Positions 1 to 12,900 of a DNA stretch of 64,000 bases are shown here, one piece after another. The notes under the pieces are model-generated. The model saw only the letters and a list, made by a program, of their open reading frames with translations, had not been told where the DNA came from and did not search any database. The DNA lies in contig NC_064045.1 of the NCBI RefSeq assembly GCF_932526225.1, forward strand, positions 13,448,442-13,512,441. The letters run 5' to 3'. Both the position numbers and the translations under genes were made by a program. The stretch is from Nematostella vectensis (lineage: Eukaryota; Cnidaria; Anthozoa; Actiniaria; Edwardsiidae). Numbering within the stretch: the stretch's first letter is position 1; each line of letters begins with the position of its first letter.

Positions 1-3000
1 GTTTGGCAAAGGACCAGATGTAAGTGTGGTGAAGGGGGGAAGAGGCTCAGGGGCGTGGTGAGGGCAATATGGGGGGGGCTGTGGGGGCGTGTTACATGCA
101 TTTTCAGGTCAATAGGATTTTGTTTGCGGGTTGCATTATCCATCAAATCGCGCGCTCTGATTGGCTCTTGTGATCCTACGATCAGGACCCCGCGACCTGG
201 ACCGCTCACCTCCAAAGCTCAAAATAATGAGTTGATTTGTAAAATGACCATCGAAAACTGGAATTTTACTCCCGAGGTTTTAGATCTTCACACTAAAACG
301 GCATTTTATTTGTCATTTTATCAGAATCATTGACTTTACAGAAAATTGCCTTCAAACTCCCTGTGTTTTGGTAATTTCCGGCCATAACCATTTTGCAACA
401 CGCACAACAATTTCAAGTTTGCTGAAACTTTATTTGGGATAGAAAAAGCAGCAAATCGTCTCTTCATACGAAGAAAAACGACAAATCTACCTGCATAACC
501 CGCTTAACAAATCCACATTCAAGAGAAGTTCTTTAGTGAATTTATCTTATCGTCTGTGGAGGATTCAAAGCGAAAAATACATGTCTACGATCAATTCGGG
601 TTGAGAACGACGTATCAATTGGAACTAAATTAGTTTACAAAATTGTTGGTCAAAAATGTCTCCATTGGAGGTTCTGTATTTCTGGAGGATTAAAAGCGTT
701 GTGTGGAAATCCAAAATGGAGTTTACTGAATGATCATGAGCGAACAAAATCTCCACGAACATCGACGAAAGTCAGAAGGGAAACCTCGCCTCGTGCAACC
801 GTAAGCCCGTAAGGAAAAAAATAAATATGATATTTCCAAGCTAAGGGTCGGTCCGTATCTTGAAATACCATGACCTAGGCCACGGTATTTCACGATACGG
901 ACCTCCCAGTAGGTAAATAACATATATATTCTTTATCTGTTGGTCTTGTGTCCTGGACTCTTTGAGAAAGGTTCATGAAGCCCAACACTTTGTTATAAAG
1001 ATCCCTATGTGTTTCATAGCTGATTTTGTGTGCCGGATTCTCTAGGAAGAGCACATGGCTGGTACAGGAGATGAAGTTGATTCTGACGATGAAACGTCGC
1101 CAATGAAGCCTCAGATCATTAGAACAAACTTTGCTGAGTGGTGTGCCAGTTACTTTGCACAGTCAGTCATGAAGGTAGTATTCCATTCTGTCGAGAGTAA
1201 CACCATTGAATCAGTAACACAACCCGTTGCCTTTGCTGTTGTTTACATAAATAAATACACTTGAGAATTACCACCCAGTAATTGTCCTTGATACTTAAAT
1301 TACCAATATTTCGTTGGGAGTATCTTTTTTAGAAGTCTTTTTGAATATCACTTATCAATAAATCAATCTCTTCAAGTTTGATATAAGTTAATCATTGGAA
1401 ATCCCTTAACCAAGTAGTAATGGTTGGGAGTGATGTTGTTGCAGCCGCCCGAAGAACACGACCCCCAGAGCCAGCTTCATCTTCAGAGGGAATGGCGGTT
1501 TGAGCGGAACTCGCGAGTGCGGCGAGAAGCTGCAAGACAACAAGCAAGGGCAGGTAATTACCAGCAGCAGTGAGGAGGGAGGGAGATGGGGTGTGGATAG
1601 TCGGGTAGAAAGGTAGTGGTATCAAGGAGTTGGGAGGGGGACTGAGGAAAGGCAAAATATTATGTAAGCGTCAGTGGTATATGAATATTTGAATGTTTTT
1701 GTAAAGTCTAAGTACGTATGGTTTGTACAGACGTGTGCAAGCTGGATGACCAGATCTTCATCAATAAGAACATCCACCCCCCTGGTATACTACGGTTTCA
1801 TCCCTACGAGCCTCACCTGGCTGTGGCAGACAGGGGGGGAGTCAGGTAACTTGTGCCAAACACATTCTTTTATCTCCCTTTGCCGTAAACTGCACTCAGA
1901 TAATGCAGCGGCGCATGCATTTAGCAGTGACACGAAAACATGATCACCTTGATGAAATAAAAAACATGGTTAGCTTGATGGTACAGCCCGAATTCAGAAT
2001 AATCTTTCCATCACTTCTTGGGAACTTGAATATGCGTGTCAAATTCAATCCAAAATAACTACACAAAAAACACACAGAAATGGCAGCTGCTGTCATACCA
2101 GAGCACAAGGAAATATTTAACCTTTCAATAAATGAGCCCTTTTGACAAAGACACTTTCTGGCTTATGTGGAGTGCCGAATAAATTGCTGCTTGCCACCAA
2201 ATAATTCAATAAAAAATCAGGAGACACGGCAGTTTTCTTTCAGCATTTTTTTTACTAACGCTATTAACTCTACTAACTTCTTGTTGCAATTGTAGTATTT
2301 GGAATTGGGAACAGGGAGCACGGATGAATTATTTTAACAACAACAACAGCAAGCTAACAAGAATTACTAGCATGGAGTTCCTCAACGCTCATGACTTGAC
2401 CCTACTGCTGACTGGAACAGGTAAGTATACACCTATTTTAAAATATGTGCAAATGTGTGCAGTGCAAATGGCAAATGCCAACTGGCAGTTCCCTTATCTA
2501 AAAATGCCATTGGCCTCGTCAAATTTCTACTAAATGTAGGATTAGGTGAATAACTCCTGCGATTAGTTTACTTATCGTCCTGATTTCAAAGCTGGCTTTC
2601 CTCTGAAGTTTTCTTTATGGATCTCAAATCTTTGACTATGTTCTCATTGACATAAGACAAGCAACATTGGATAATTAACTTGGCCTACAAACTAGCGCTC
2701 TGTGAAGGTAAATCCTTGCAAGAATTCTTTTGAGGCGAGGCCCGACCAAGCCGTTCCTTAGTCCGCAGGACACAGAAATCCCAGAAACACCTTCACGGCC
2801 ATAGCAGGCACTGGGGGCATGCCCCCCTGCCTCCCCCATAAAAATATACATGGAAATAACCAGTATAAGTGTGTCACTCCCCCAACCCCCCCCCCCCCCC
2901 CCCTCCCCCCGCCCATCAATTTAACAATTTAATATTAATGTTTCTGTATCCCCTCCAATAATAATGCGGGGCCAGCTATACCTGTTCATATAACACACCT

Positions 3001-6000
3001 TCCTCTCTGTCACCAGACGATGGTTCTGTCCGTGTCTGGCGTGACTATGATGGCGTCGAGTCCCCAGTTGAGGTGGTTACCGCCTGGCAAGCGTTGTCTG
3101 GGATGTTACCCTCTACGCGCGGTAGCGGCTCTGGTCTCGTCGTCAATTGGGAACAGGAAACTGGGATTTTACTCGCGTCGGGCGACGTTAGGTTTATACG
3201 TGTGTGGGACACGCAGCGAGAGATGAAAATGCAGGTAATTTCTTAAAGAATCTTGATCAACCAATCATTTGTTATTGTTTACATTTAAAAATTTAGCGGT
3301 CTGGGCCGGGTTCCTAGAAAGCAGGTAAACGCTAACCCAGGGATGAATACCCTTTTCATCCAATCAAATGTCAAGAGAGCCGTATTTATCCCTAGGTCAG
3401 CACTAATCCGCTTTCTAGGAACTGATCCCTGATTGCAAGAAAACTTCGAAATAGCTTTTCACGATTCTAGTCTGATACTTTTTTGACTATATTTTACGGA
3501 AAATTTTTCAGTTACTTTCTTGAACTAGCCGATTGAAATGGATATTTTGAGTGACTCGATATTGCGCTGGGGCGTAAAATGGCGGCGTGAACGGCCGATA
3601 AGCCATTGAGGTAAACCACTGAGAATGTTGAAAAAATGACACAGTTCTCATCTGAAAATAGCATGTGCTGTAAGAGAAGACTCGATGGTATCGACGATCC
3701 AAAGTCAAGTTTTTTTTTATAATGATTATTGTTGTTTATATTGCCTTGTTGAACGTGTGAGCTAAACCGTGTCAGTTAATTGCTTGTAGTCACTTATTTG
3801 GTGCACATCCGCTAAAAACAAATGCGTTACGCTGTCATTTTATGCTCCCGCAAAATATCGAGTTAAATTAAATTAAAGCAAGAGACTTGGTTCTTTCTAT
3901 CAAATGGTATAAATAACATTGAAAAAATAAGATTTGATCCTCATTAGCCTGGACTCGGATCCACCCCGCCTCGATGGTGAATGATTTTCCATGCCGTGTG
4001 GAATTCATAGATGTGACTGTTTCAGGACATCCCGACGGGTGCAGACAGCTGCGTGACAAGCCTTGCCTGTGATTCTGTCGGACGCTCGCTACTAATTGCT
4101 GGCTGTGGTGATGGGTCTGTCCGGTTATATGACCGTCGGCTTCCTCCGTCGGACAGGTCAGTGGCTTCTTCCAGGGCATGTTGAATACTATATTCGATGA
4201 TTTTTGCGTACTCTTATCGGCGGGTCACGTCAGAGGCGACGAAAAAAAAATATCTTAGACTTATTGGCTGATTCGTAAGCGCTGAATAAGTTACTTTTTG
4301 TTGTTATTTTGCCGCCAAAAGCCGGAACACGCGCGAGTTTGCCAAAAGTCACGTGATTTCACAGTGCAAGTTGCCTACTTCAGTCTAACCAGTCTAATGA
4401 TGATAGCGCTTACTCCTGATGTTGCATGAGTGTTTTACAATTTTCGCCTTGACGTTTTTCTAGCCTTGTGACGGCACTTAAACCATGTAGAATGATGCAA
4501 GGGTGTGCTTTTGATACATGAGTGTTTTTGCATTGCGAAGCGCGCTACCGTGAACACCTAGAAGCAAGCCAATTAGAATGCGAGAAACATGCTATTTGAT
4601 GGTCATGATCTTCACTAGCCAATCAGTGAGGAGCAAAGAAATACTTCAGTACGCACCAGAACACGAAGAAATGCCCTTTAATATGAGAATCTAAGATTCT
4701 CGCATGCTTTATTGGCTATCTTTCTCAAAATCTAAAGTAATGGGTGTACATCTCTTGTAGCCGGGTGATGGCGCTACGAGAGCACACAGGCTGGGTGACA
4801 AGCGTCTTTCTACAGAAAGGTGGAGACGGCAACATTATAAGCGGCAGGTAAAGCGCTCATTAAAAAAATGACTTACAAAAACAGGTAAAGCGCTCATTAA
4901 AAAAATGACTTTCAAAAAGTTTTCGAATTTCCACATTTAAAAGAAATCAACAACAACAAAAAACAGCAGCTCATTTACGATGACTGGTTGTCTTCGATTG
5001 TGTTCTTTAAAATATATATTTTTCGAATCAAAATTTCCATAGGTGCTCAGTGTTAAAAAGATATACTGATAATAAAATCTGTAGGGTCTCATCTGATTCT
5101 TCTATATTGTACTTTTACAGCATGTTGTATGAAGCGCTTATTAGATTCAGACTGTGTAACTGTGTAACTTGACTTGTAATTGTTATATTAAGCCTATAAC
5201 TAGACTGGACTAGACTATGACTAGACTTGTTATTGTTATGTAAAGCTTTACTTACTAGACTGGTTATTGTTAGATTCAGCCTCACTAACTAAACTGGAAT
5301 TGGTATATATAGCCTTACTAACTAGACTGGTTATTGTAATATTAAGCCTCACTAACTAAACTGGTAATTGTTATATATAGCTTCACTAACTAGGCTTTTT
5401 ATTATATTAAGCCTCACTAACTAGACTGGTAATTGTTATATTCATCCTCACTAACTAGACTGGTAATTGTTATATTTAGCCTCACTAATTAGACTTTTTA
5501 TTATATTAAGCCTCACTAACTAGACTGGTAATTGTTTTTTAGCGTCGCTGGCGACGTGCGCTTCTGGGACCCACGGTTCACCGAGTCAGTCAAAGGTTTC
5601 GATACTCTGAATAACATGACCTCATTCGAGGTCCATCAACAAGCAAAGGTCCTAGCCAGGTAAGGCTGAACGTGTTGTGTTGGTATGGGTATGTAGAAGG
5701 CTAGGGGTACGGTGTTTGTATGGTTATATAGAATCCTATCGGTTCGGTGCTGGTATGGTATGTAAAAATAACCATACTAGACTGGTAATTGTATGCGGCT
5801 GTTGTTTGTTTGTTTATGGTACGACATGAGAACAGTTTAAAGGCGTAAACGTAAGTACCGATTTGTCGGCCTGGTTTTCCACCGTGGTAGCATTCACAAG
5901 CTGTAATTTGTCGGTCCGATTGTCCATCAAAGCAATTACAAGCTGTGATTCGATTCCCTCTTTAGACTGTTAAAAGGGTAGTCTAAGCGACAGCAAATAT

Positions 6001-7139
6001 CTGTTGCATAGCGTAAATTGAATATAAATAAACTTGACCCAACTAGTGGGCGTGTATAAACCAGACCCAAATCTAATTCGACTCTTGCTTCTCTTGTTTT
6101 TATAGTGGCTCAGCCAATCAGATCATCAAGGTGATGGACCTAGACGGAGGCATGCGCAGTGTGATCCGTTACCACGACGGGTTCATGGGTCAGCGGATTG
6201 GCCCAGTCAGCTGCATGGAGTTCCATCCTCACAGGGTAAAGTCACGCGATGCTGCGTTATGTGAAAGGGTAAAGTCACGCAATGCTGCGTTATGTGACAG
6301 GGTAAAGTCACGCGATGCTTCGTTATGTGACAGAGTAAAGTCACGCGATGCTGGGTTATGTGACAAGGTAAAGTCACGCGATGCTGTGTTATGTGACAGG
6401 ATAAAGTCACGCGATGCTCCTTTATGTGACAGGGTAAAGTCACGCGATGCTGCGTTATGTGGCCGGGTAAAGTCACGCGATGCTGCGTTTTGTGACAGGG
6501 TAAAGCCACGCGATGCTGCGTTATGTGACAGGGTAAAGTCACGCGATGCTGCGTTATTAACCGTTTTTATTTGGATGTTGTGTGGCTGTGTGCTCGCTTT
6601 GCCGTTAAGCCTTGGCCGAACGAAACGCAAGTCACCGCAAATTGTCGCAAGTTTTGATTTGCGGTAACTTGCGATGAAGTGGTCAAACGCAAGTTTTGAT
6701 GCAAGTTGGCTGTTTTGATGAAGTTAAGATGTTTTCAAATGTTCGATTTACATTGGCATTCACTTGCGTTGGGTGCCGCCTAGTCTGGGAAGTTGTTATC
6801 TGTTGGCCTTCAATTAATCACGTGTTTTTTTCAGTGGCAAACCCACTCACTCAAGCACAGAAACGCCAGAGAGCGACGAACAAATAAAATGTTTCAATGA
6901 TAATGCCTTTCTGACATTGGAACTTTCTGGCTAATTCGTAAGCGTTGTATAAGTTGCTTTTTGTCGTTGTTATTTTGCCATCAAAAGCCAGAGCGCGCGC
7001 GAATGTGACACCCAAAAAGTCATGGGATTTTCTAGTGCAAGTCACCTGTTAACCGATTTTATCCGATCTTTAGGTTCACCTTGCGGCCGGAAGCACTGAT
7101 TCCTTCATTTCGATCTACTCGACGGAGAAAAAGAGATGA
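1..7139 (+). CDS. RPTOR: Raptor (regulatory-associated protein of mTOR), 3' part, 11 coding exons
   Basis: Raptor is the scaffold subunit of mTORC1 that presents substrates to the kinase. Exons by splice sites and phase: 1-19, 1046-1174, 1445-1553, 1731-1845, 2296-2420, 3017-3234, 4026-4156, 4761-4847, 5543-5659, 6106-6235, 7074-7139 (stop TGA 7137). About 414 C-terminal residues are encoded; the N-terminal RNC and HEAT parts lie upstream of the window. Visible family landmarks are WCASYFAQSVMK, REWRFERNSRVRREA, KLDDQIFINKN, RFHPYEPHLAVADR, TAWQALSGMLPSTRG, DIPTGADSCVTSLACDS, YHDGFMGQRIGPVSCMEFHPH and the end AGSTDSFISIYSTEKKR, which together form the seven-bladed WD40 region. All exon phases are mutually consistent. 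The first exon (FGKGPD before a GTAAGT donor) is short and partial. Three introns carry tandem repeats at their splice sites. Confidence 0.93.
3303..3430. mobile_element. Foldback MITE, GGTTCCTAGAAAGCAGGT family, copy A
   Basis: The ends are inverted copies of GGTTCCTAGAAAGCAGGT and internal GCTAACCCAGGGAT / ATCCCTAGG arms also pair. A second copy lies at 54718-54844. It is non-coding and sits in a Raptor intron. Confidence 0.75.
4262..4375 (+). repeat. Dispersed repeat copy 1 in a Raptor intron
   Basis: The stretch from GGCTGATTCGTAAGCG through TTTTTGTTGTTATTTTGCC to a GTGCAAGT end recurs at 6920-7050 with roughly 80% identity by eye. A more diverged, partial relative may lie near 41290-41475. 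The family is unknown and no terminal inverted repeats are obvious. Confidence 0.6.
4836..4918 (+). repeat. 37-bp duplication of a Raptor splice donor
   Basis: The donor of exon 4761-4847 (CAG|GTAAAGCGCTC) is repeated 37 bp downstream with its flank (GTAAAGCGCTCATT at 4848 and 4885). Both copies look like usable 5' splice sites. Confidence 0.85.
5145..5540 (+). repeat. Degenerate tandem array running into the acceptor of Raptor exon 5543
   Basis: Imperfect units of roughly 35-40 bp built on CTCACTAACTAGACTGGTAA followed by TTGTTATATTAAGC fill the 3' half of the intron. The last unit merges into the polypyrimidine tract and AG of the acceptor at 5541-5542. No coding potential is seen. Confidence 0.8.
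6231..6560 (+). repeat. 33-bp minisatellite made of copies of the Raptor exon-intron junction
   Basis: Ten units of 33 bp (core GGGTAAAGTCACGCGATG, then CTGCGTTATGTGACA) start exactly at the donor of exon 6106-6235. Nine keep GT at the donor position and the unit near 6399 reads GATAAAG. The frame of the exon stays open through the whole array, each unit encoding 11 residues of the type VKSRDAALCDR. A stray single copy (GACAGGGTTAAGTCACGC) lies at about 8840. Confidence 0.95.
6920..7050 (+). repeat. Dispersed repeat copy 2, just upstream of the last Raptor exon
   Basis: Second copy of the family at 4262-4375 (GGCTAATTCGTAAGCG, TTGTTATTTTGCC, CTAGTGCAAGTC). It ends about 23 bp before the terminal-exon acceptor at 7073. 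Confidence 0.6.
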
Positions 7140-7638
7140 GCAAGTCGCAACAGGGGGACGTCTACTTCCTCCCCTCCCCTCCCCTATCTGTGGGGCTGTT
7201 ATTAGTATCTCTCCTTTAGCACTTGATATTAAGTGCCAATTGCGCCCCATAGATATATTTTGGGTCCCACCTGAGAGACATGAAAAATGTTAATTAATAA
7301 CCATGGAGATGGACATTCAAATGTTCCTCTTGGATAAGGCAATGAAAAGAAACTCGGAAATGCCGGGAAAACAAATCGCTAAAGGATACCTGTGGTATTC
7401 GAATAGTATTGTTGGGATTAAGACGACGATAAATGAATATTGAATTATGTTATTTTGATACATCAAAGCTATGTAAATATTATCTTATGTCTTTTTTGTT
7501 TTTTAACGTTGTATTATTTGAGTGATTTTAGAACTATGGTTTTCATTGTCTCAGTCTTGTGAGGTGTGTTTGTAAATTTTCTCCAGATTTGCCCATCTGG
7601 GTAGGTAACGGATTCAGTGTATTGTATATTTAAAATTT

Positions 7639-7644
7639 AATAAA
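7639..7644 (+). terminator. Likely Raptor polyadenylation signal AATAAA
   Basis: AATAAA lies about 500 bp after the Raptor stop codon, with no closer canonical hexamer on this strand noticed. Confidence 0.5.
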
Positions 7645-7835
7645 TAGTTAAACCTGTATCTTAAGGCTTATCTACACAGTGCGAATCGGGTCCCCCTTAT
7701 TTTAGATATTAAGCTTAAAATAACAAGAAACACAGGGAAATCCACGGAAGCACAATGAATCCCCCCCTTTCTTGAAAACCTCGCTTCGTCCCCGCCCCCC
7801 TGTTTGGAATTCCTAGATCCGCCCCTGTTCAATTA

Positions 7836-7974
7836 CCCTGGGTACCAGAGCCTCAAAACTTCTCTCGACCAGTGGCGCTCAGCCAAAATGTCGCGACGAC
7901 AGAAGCTTCGGTCGTCACGGCATTTTGGCTGAGCGCAAGTGGCGAGATAAGTTTGGAGGCTCTGGTACCCAGGG
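7836..7974. mobile_element. Palindromic MITE
   Basis: Near-perfect inverted repeat: CCCTGGGTACCAGAGCCTC at the left and GAGGCTCTGGTACCCAGGG at the right. A second pair of arms around CAGCCAAAATG / CATTTTGGCTG surrounds a small loop. Non-coding. Confidence 0.8.
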
Positions 7975-9948
7975 CACTGTTCAGTCCATATAGCCATTAA
8001 AACGAAATACAAAGGGTCACACAAATGACACCTCATGGTTGGTACACCTATAGGTCAATTCGATAGTGTCGTGATTTGACTAATGAGGCACCTCACCCAG
8101 ACATTAAACAAAATCGGAAACGCTCAGAAAAAAATATAAAAACAACAAGACTATAATCAGGCACTGGAGCAACGTTTTAATGCTTTTATTTATTTTTTAT
8201 TACACTGATCATCTCCGTCACTAAAATATTTGATAAATATAATTATTTATTATATGGGCTTGGAGTCGGGAACCCATATCATGTATTAGTCAAATCGCAC
8301 TAGTATGGCAATATGTGTACTCAAACATGGCCGCAACTAAAAAATGTTGTACAGTGGCGCGAGCCTCTCATAAGGGACAGCTTCCATCACTCCTTCCCAC
8401 CTCCCCTGCTAACTACGGCCTTGCAAAAAACGTAAGTCTGGTCTGCTCATTTGCCTTTTTTGGCGATCAATTGCGGCCGCACTTTTCGCTTTTGATAGGC
8501 TACATAACTTATAGCCTAATAGTAAGTCAACCAATCAGATTACAGCGCTGACGAAGGAGCTCTAGTGTGATTTGACTAAATTTAACTCTACTGGCACCCT
8601 CGGTTACCCAGGGCGTAGAGGTCAGCGGAATGAGGCAGCGGGCGCAACTGCCTCTTCTTTGGAGCCCCCACTCCCCCCCCCCCCCCCCTTGGCACGGGCC
8701 TGGTTCCGCCTCGTTCTCGCGCCTGTGATCTCGAAACGCCCTGGTTTCCGAGAGTGCCACATTGTCCTTATCATTAACTTTCTTTTGAGTTTACTACAAA
8801 ATACTTAGAAAACCTACGAGTAGTGCGATAGATCGTTTTGTGACAGGGTTAAGTCACGCAATCGTTATATATAAAGATAGATCTTGGTGAATATGCAAAA
8901 TAAATAACATACAAATTAAATATAACGTATATACGAATATACAAAATAATTTATACATACAAACTAAATTTAACGTTACAAATATAAACTTTTATAATCC
9001 TTGCAATTTGAATCAACATTTATAAACATTTAAATTGCTTTTTTAAATAAATTATTATTATTTTTGAAAACTCTAGTTATCGATAGAGCACATATTTTTG
9101 CCGCGTCTTTGCAGTCGTTGCCATTATCCCTGCTTAAAACCCTCTTACAAGTATTAGCTGACTAGTCAGTAGACCAGAAACATACAGTATGTACCAATAA
9201 AGATGAGAATCTGCGTAGCCCGCGGTGCTTCATGGGTATTAATCATGCAAATAAACCAGCGAAAGCAATGACGATCTCACTAGCTACACCCATCCAGGTT
9301 CGATACACGCCCCAATGCTTACAAACTTAAGCATGAAGTCGAGGCTTCGTTTCTAATTCCAGATCTAATGTAATTTTAGCAGAGAGCCTCGTCTTGAGGT
9401 TGGTTAATAGGCACTGTAGTGTAGTGTTTGCATACCAAGAAAATTCTGCCAAAAATTGTCGTTTTTGCCAAACGCGGTCACTTTCATATAAGGAAACTAA
9501 TATTTTCCTTATTTGGAAAATGTGCATGATTCTTGTTATTTTTTAAGGTTACCGTACCGCAGGTGCTTCGTAAACTTTATGACTTGTAATCAGAAGAAAA
9601 AAAAGTGACTGTGACCATCTCTGGTCAATGGAGAAAGTATCTGAAAAGAAAGAGTCCTCGGTACCAGTCCCTTAAACGAAAACGTTTTCTCCATATGTGT
9701 AGCCTGTAAAGGCACGGCCAGAGGCCTGGGGGAGGAGAGAAGCGATAGCAATGTGGAATCTCGTCCATCCTGTACTGATACACTAAGTGGGGCATACAGT
9801 GAACCTAGGCCATCTACAAAGTCTATGTATTCAAGTGGTGTAAACCAGACATATCTTATGTTAGGAGCTAGAGAGTGCTATCATGGCCCACTATCCAAGT
9901 CAAGCCGAGCTTCTAGTCCTTATTTACACAGGCCTTCTCCACTCTTTG

Positions 9949-12900
9949 TTATACAGCTTCCTCTGAAAGGTAAAGAAAGAAAAAGTTTGTTATGTGGATT
10001 AATTATTTTTATTTTCATGTTGTCTTGTTGATAAAGGCATTAATAAATGGATGTAATTAACACTAGTTGACTTATGGGATGATATTGGCGATGCTTACGA
10101 TTGCTATTGAAAAGAGTACATGATTGTGATGGTGCTGGTGTTAATGACGACGGCGATGATGGTGGTGATGATGACAACGAGGATCATGATAAAGACATTG
10201 TGATGATGATGACACTACCATATGATTATAACGGAGCTGATAATAGTAAACACGCTCTCAAATGCTTACCTGCCATAGAGCTTCTCCCAGAATCATTCAC
10301 ATGAATGCACAAATGAGGAGTCTTGTGCCCAAGTGGCGCGCTCTCGTCCTCCGCAGAGCTCCCAGAATCAATGGTGCTCTCACTGGAAGTCTTGGAGTTA
10401 TCCAACTGCTCGTCCATCTGCATGGCAGCCAACGGGTACAGCAGCATCACAGCGAAGAAGTCCTCTACCATGTTGCCGACGATCGCATACTTCTCACGAA
10501 CAGCCAGGCGGATTCCTGCTCCGTACACAAAGAAGCCAACGATGAGAGCAGCTCCGAGGTACGCGGTCCCTGGACGGAAGAAATGGAGTATTTGAAGCCC
10601 AACAGCGGTGTAGAAAGTGAGTCCAAGGGTGATCATAGCTGTACGCTTGCCGCCATTGTTAACTTTCCCCGCCGCTTTTCCCATGAGGTACCAAGGGGCG
10701 GTCATTGCAATCACCAGGTTCCTGAGCCGTTTGTATGATGGTTTGTAGAAGATATCAAAGATGCCCATACTAAATAATGGCCCGCTCATGTCAAGGTCCC
10801 CTGTGTCATACTTGACGGCGCGCCAAATTGCGACGCAGACAAAGTTGAGGATTACGGTGTAGAATAGACCAGATGATATCGAAGCTGCTTGAAGAGCGCT
10901 CAACGCCTTTGATCCGCCCGTCCACAGCAAGCCCGTGGCACAAGCGCCTTCCGTCAGAGCCCAGAACACTCGCTGCAGCACCGGTGGGTCTGGATGGCCA
11001 TTGGCTGAGAGGCTGTCAATCACGAGAGAACCGCTGTCGGAGCTGGTGACGAAGTAGAGGACGAGGCCGACGATGGAAAGCCCTGACATAAAGGATCCGA
11101 TCCCTTCGTACTGTTCCATTACGTCAAACCACATGCGGGTCGAGGGTCGACAAGAGAGACGATATATGCCATTTAGGGACTGGAGAGAATCTCTTCCTCC
11201 AAGAGTAGAGTTACACTCGATCCCGGCGTTTATCGCTTCGCGCTCCATTTTGATTCCAATCGCACCAAACACGGAGAACCACATGATGCAATACACGACG
11301 GGGACGGTCAGGGTGTAGGTGATGAACTGCTTGATGGTCCGTCCACGCGAGATACGCGCGATAAACACGCCCACGAAGGGAGCCCACGCGATCCACCAGC
11401 CCCAGTAGAAGATGGTCCATTCACTCATCCATTCAGGAGCCTCTTTCCCATCCGGGGCATTCCCCATCTGCGCGAAGGCGTCGGTGTGGAAGCCAATCTG
11501 CACGATCCACTGCAGGTAGTAGCCGATGCTCTGGACGAACACGTTCAGGAGGTACCAAGTGTCGTCGTAGAAGAAGACGACCAAGAAGATGAACATGCCG
11601 ACGGAAAAACAGATCTCGCTGAGACGTCTGATCCCGACTTTAAGGCCGCTGATCACAGATACTGTCGCTAGGGCGGTGATCACCCAGATGATAATCACCT
11701 GGTTCATCTTCGATTCTTCGATGGCGCTGTTTAGTCTGTTAAGTCCATCGTTAAGTTGGATCGCTCCGGCGCCGAGACTCGTACAAACGCCGAACATGGT
11801 GCACACCACCGACAGGATATCGATCAGGTCGCCGAAGGTGCCGTAGATCTTGTCGCCTAGCAACGGGTAGAAGCACGTGCGCATGGTCATGGGCATGTCG
11901 TAGCGATAAGACAGGAAGCCCAACAACAGACCAATCATGGTGTAGACGATCCAGCCGTGGATTCCCCAGTGAAACAAGGTCACGTTGATGGCGTCCTGGG
12001 CGCGCTGGTTGTCGGAGTACCTGTAACGTACAAAAGCAGCAAATTTGTAAAAATTTGCACGCCTATGTTATTGTTTTTATTTAATTTTGAAGGCAAATAT
12101 TGCGCTAAATAATAACCATCTAGCCTACCTGTAGGCTTTGATAGTCGAAAAACCGGCACGAAAGCCCCGGGGTTTTCGTGCCGGTTTTCGCCTATCAAAG
12201 CCTACGGGTAGGCTAAATAACCATCTAGAAAGTAAGTTTTATACTGTATTTACCAAACTCAATGATAAAATCGCATTGGCTCTCCTAATCAGCCGATAGA
12301 AATGGATGCTTTTTCACATTTGGTGCTTCGCTAGCAAGACAAAATAGGGGCGGATCTAGCTCTTCGCTAAAGGGGGGACTCTAAACCCTACCTCTAGATC
12401 CGCTACTGCAAAGTGGCGACCGCAAAGGCTGTTTAAGCAACGATAATTGCGGCGAAAATTTTTTTTTTTTATGTCTGATTGAATTACCAAAAGCCATTGA
12501 ATATTTATAGTTTTAGATCGGATAGGAACACTTTTTAATATTTTGCGGGAAATAGAAAAAAGTGATGACTCGAAGGTAGCTTAAGGTGGCACGCCGAGGT
12601 TGTTTTGGCTAATAGCTTATTTACTATGTTCCCTGCAGAAGACTCATTTTCGGGGCGATTTTCGTAAATTTTCATCGCGCAGATTTCGATATTTTAATTT
12701 TAATGTAAAAAAAATTGCTTCCATTTACCTTGAATGAAAAAAAAAATTATTTGATTTCAAACAAGTGTGAATCTTGCGGGATCTGACAAAGCATAGATGT
12801 ATTAATAATATCTGAAAAATTCACCAAAATCGAGCCGAAAATGAGTCTAATATAGGGAACTTAGTAAAAGCTGTTTAGCCAAAACAACCTCGGCGCGCCA

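Larger units (their letters stand above)
7140..9948. other. Raptor 3' UTR and intergenic region towards BCCT-A
   Basis: No gene I can support. It holds the Raptor 3' end, a palindromic MITE (7836-7974), AT-rich DNA at 8870-9060 and a short C tract near 8670. An open stretch on the plus strand at about 9720-9968 has no recognisable similarity and overlaps the proposed terminal exon of BCCT-A on the other strand. Confidence 0.5.

Noticed and set aside
6237-6667. Raptor ending in the repeat-encoded frame (about 140 extra residues)
   Set aside because: The conserved Raptor C-terminus (AGSTDSFISIYSTEKKR) is found in a proper exon at 7074-7139; the repeat begins with a good donor. In-frame extension remains possible only by alternative donors.
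6836-6887. Candidate terminal Raptor exon after TTTTTTTCAG at about 6834
   Set aside because: It gives a short tail without similarity to the Raptor end, whereas 7074-7139 matches.
9720-9968. Plus-strand open stretch with a following GTAAAG donor
   Set aside because: No ATG at the apparent start, no similarity recognised, no partner exons; it overlaps the better-supported BCCT-A acceptor on the other strand.
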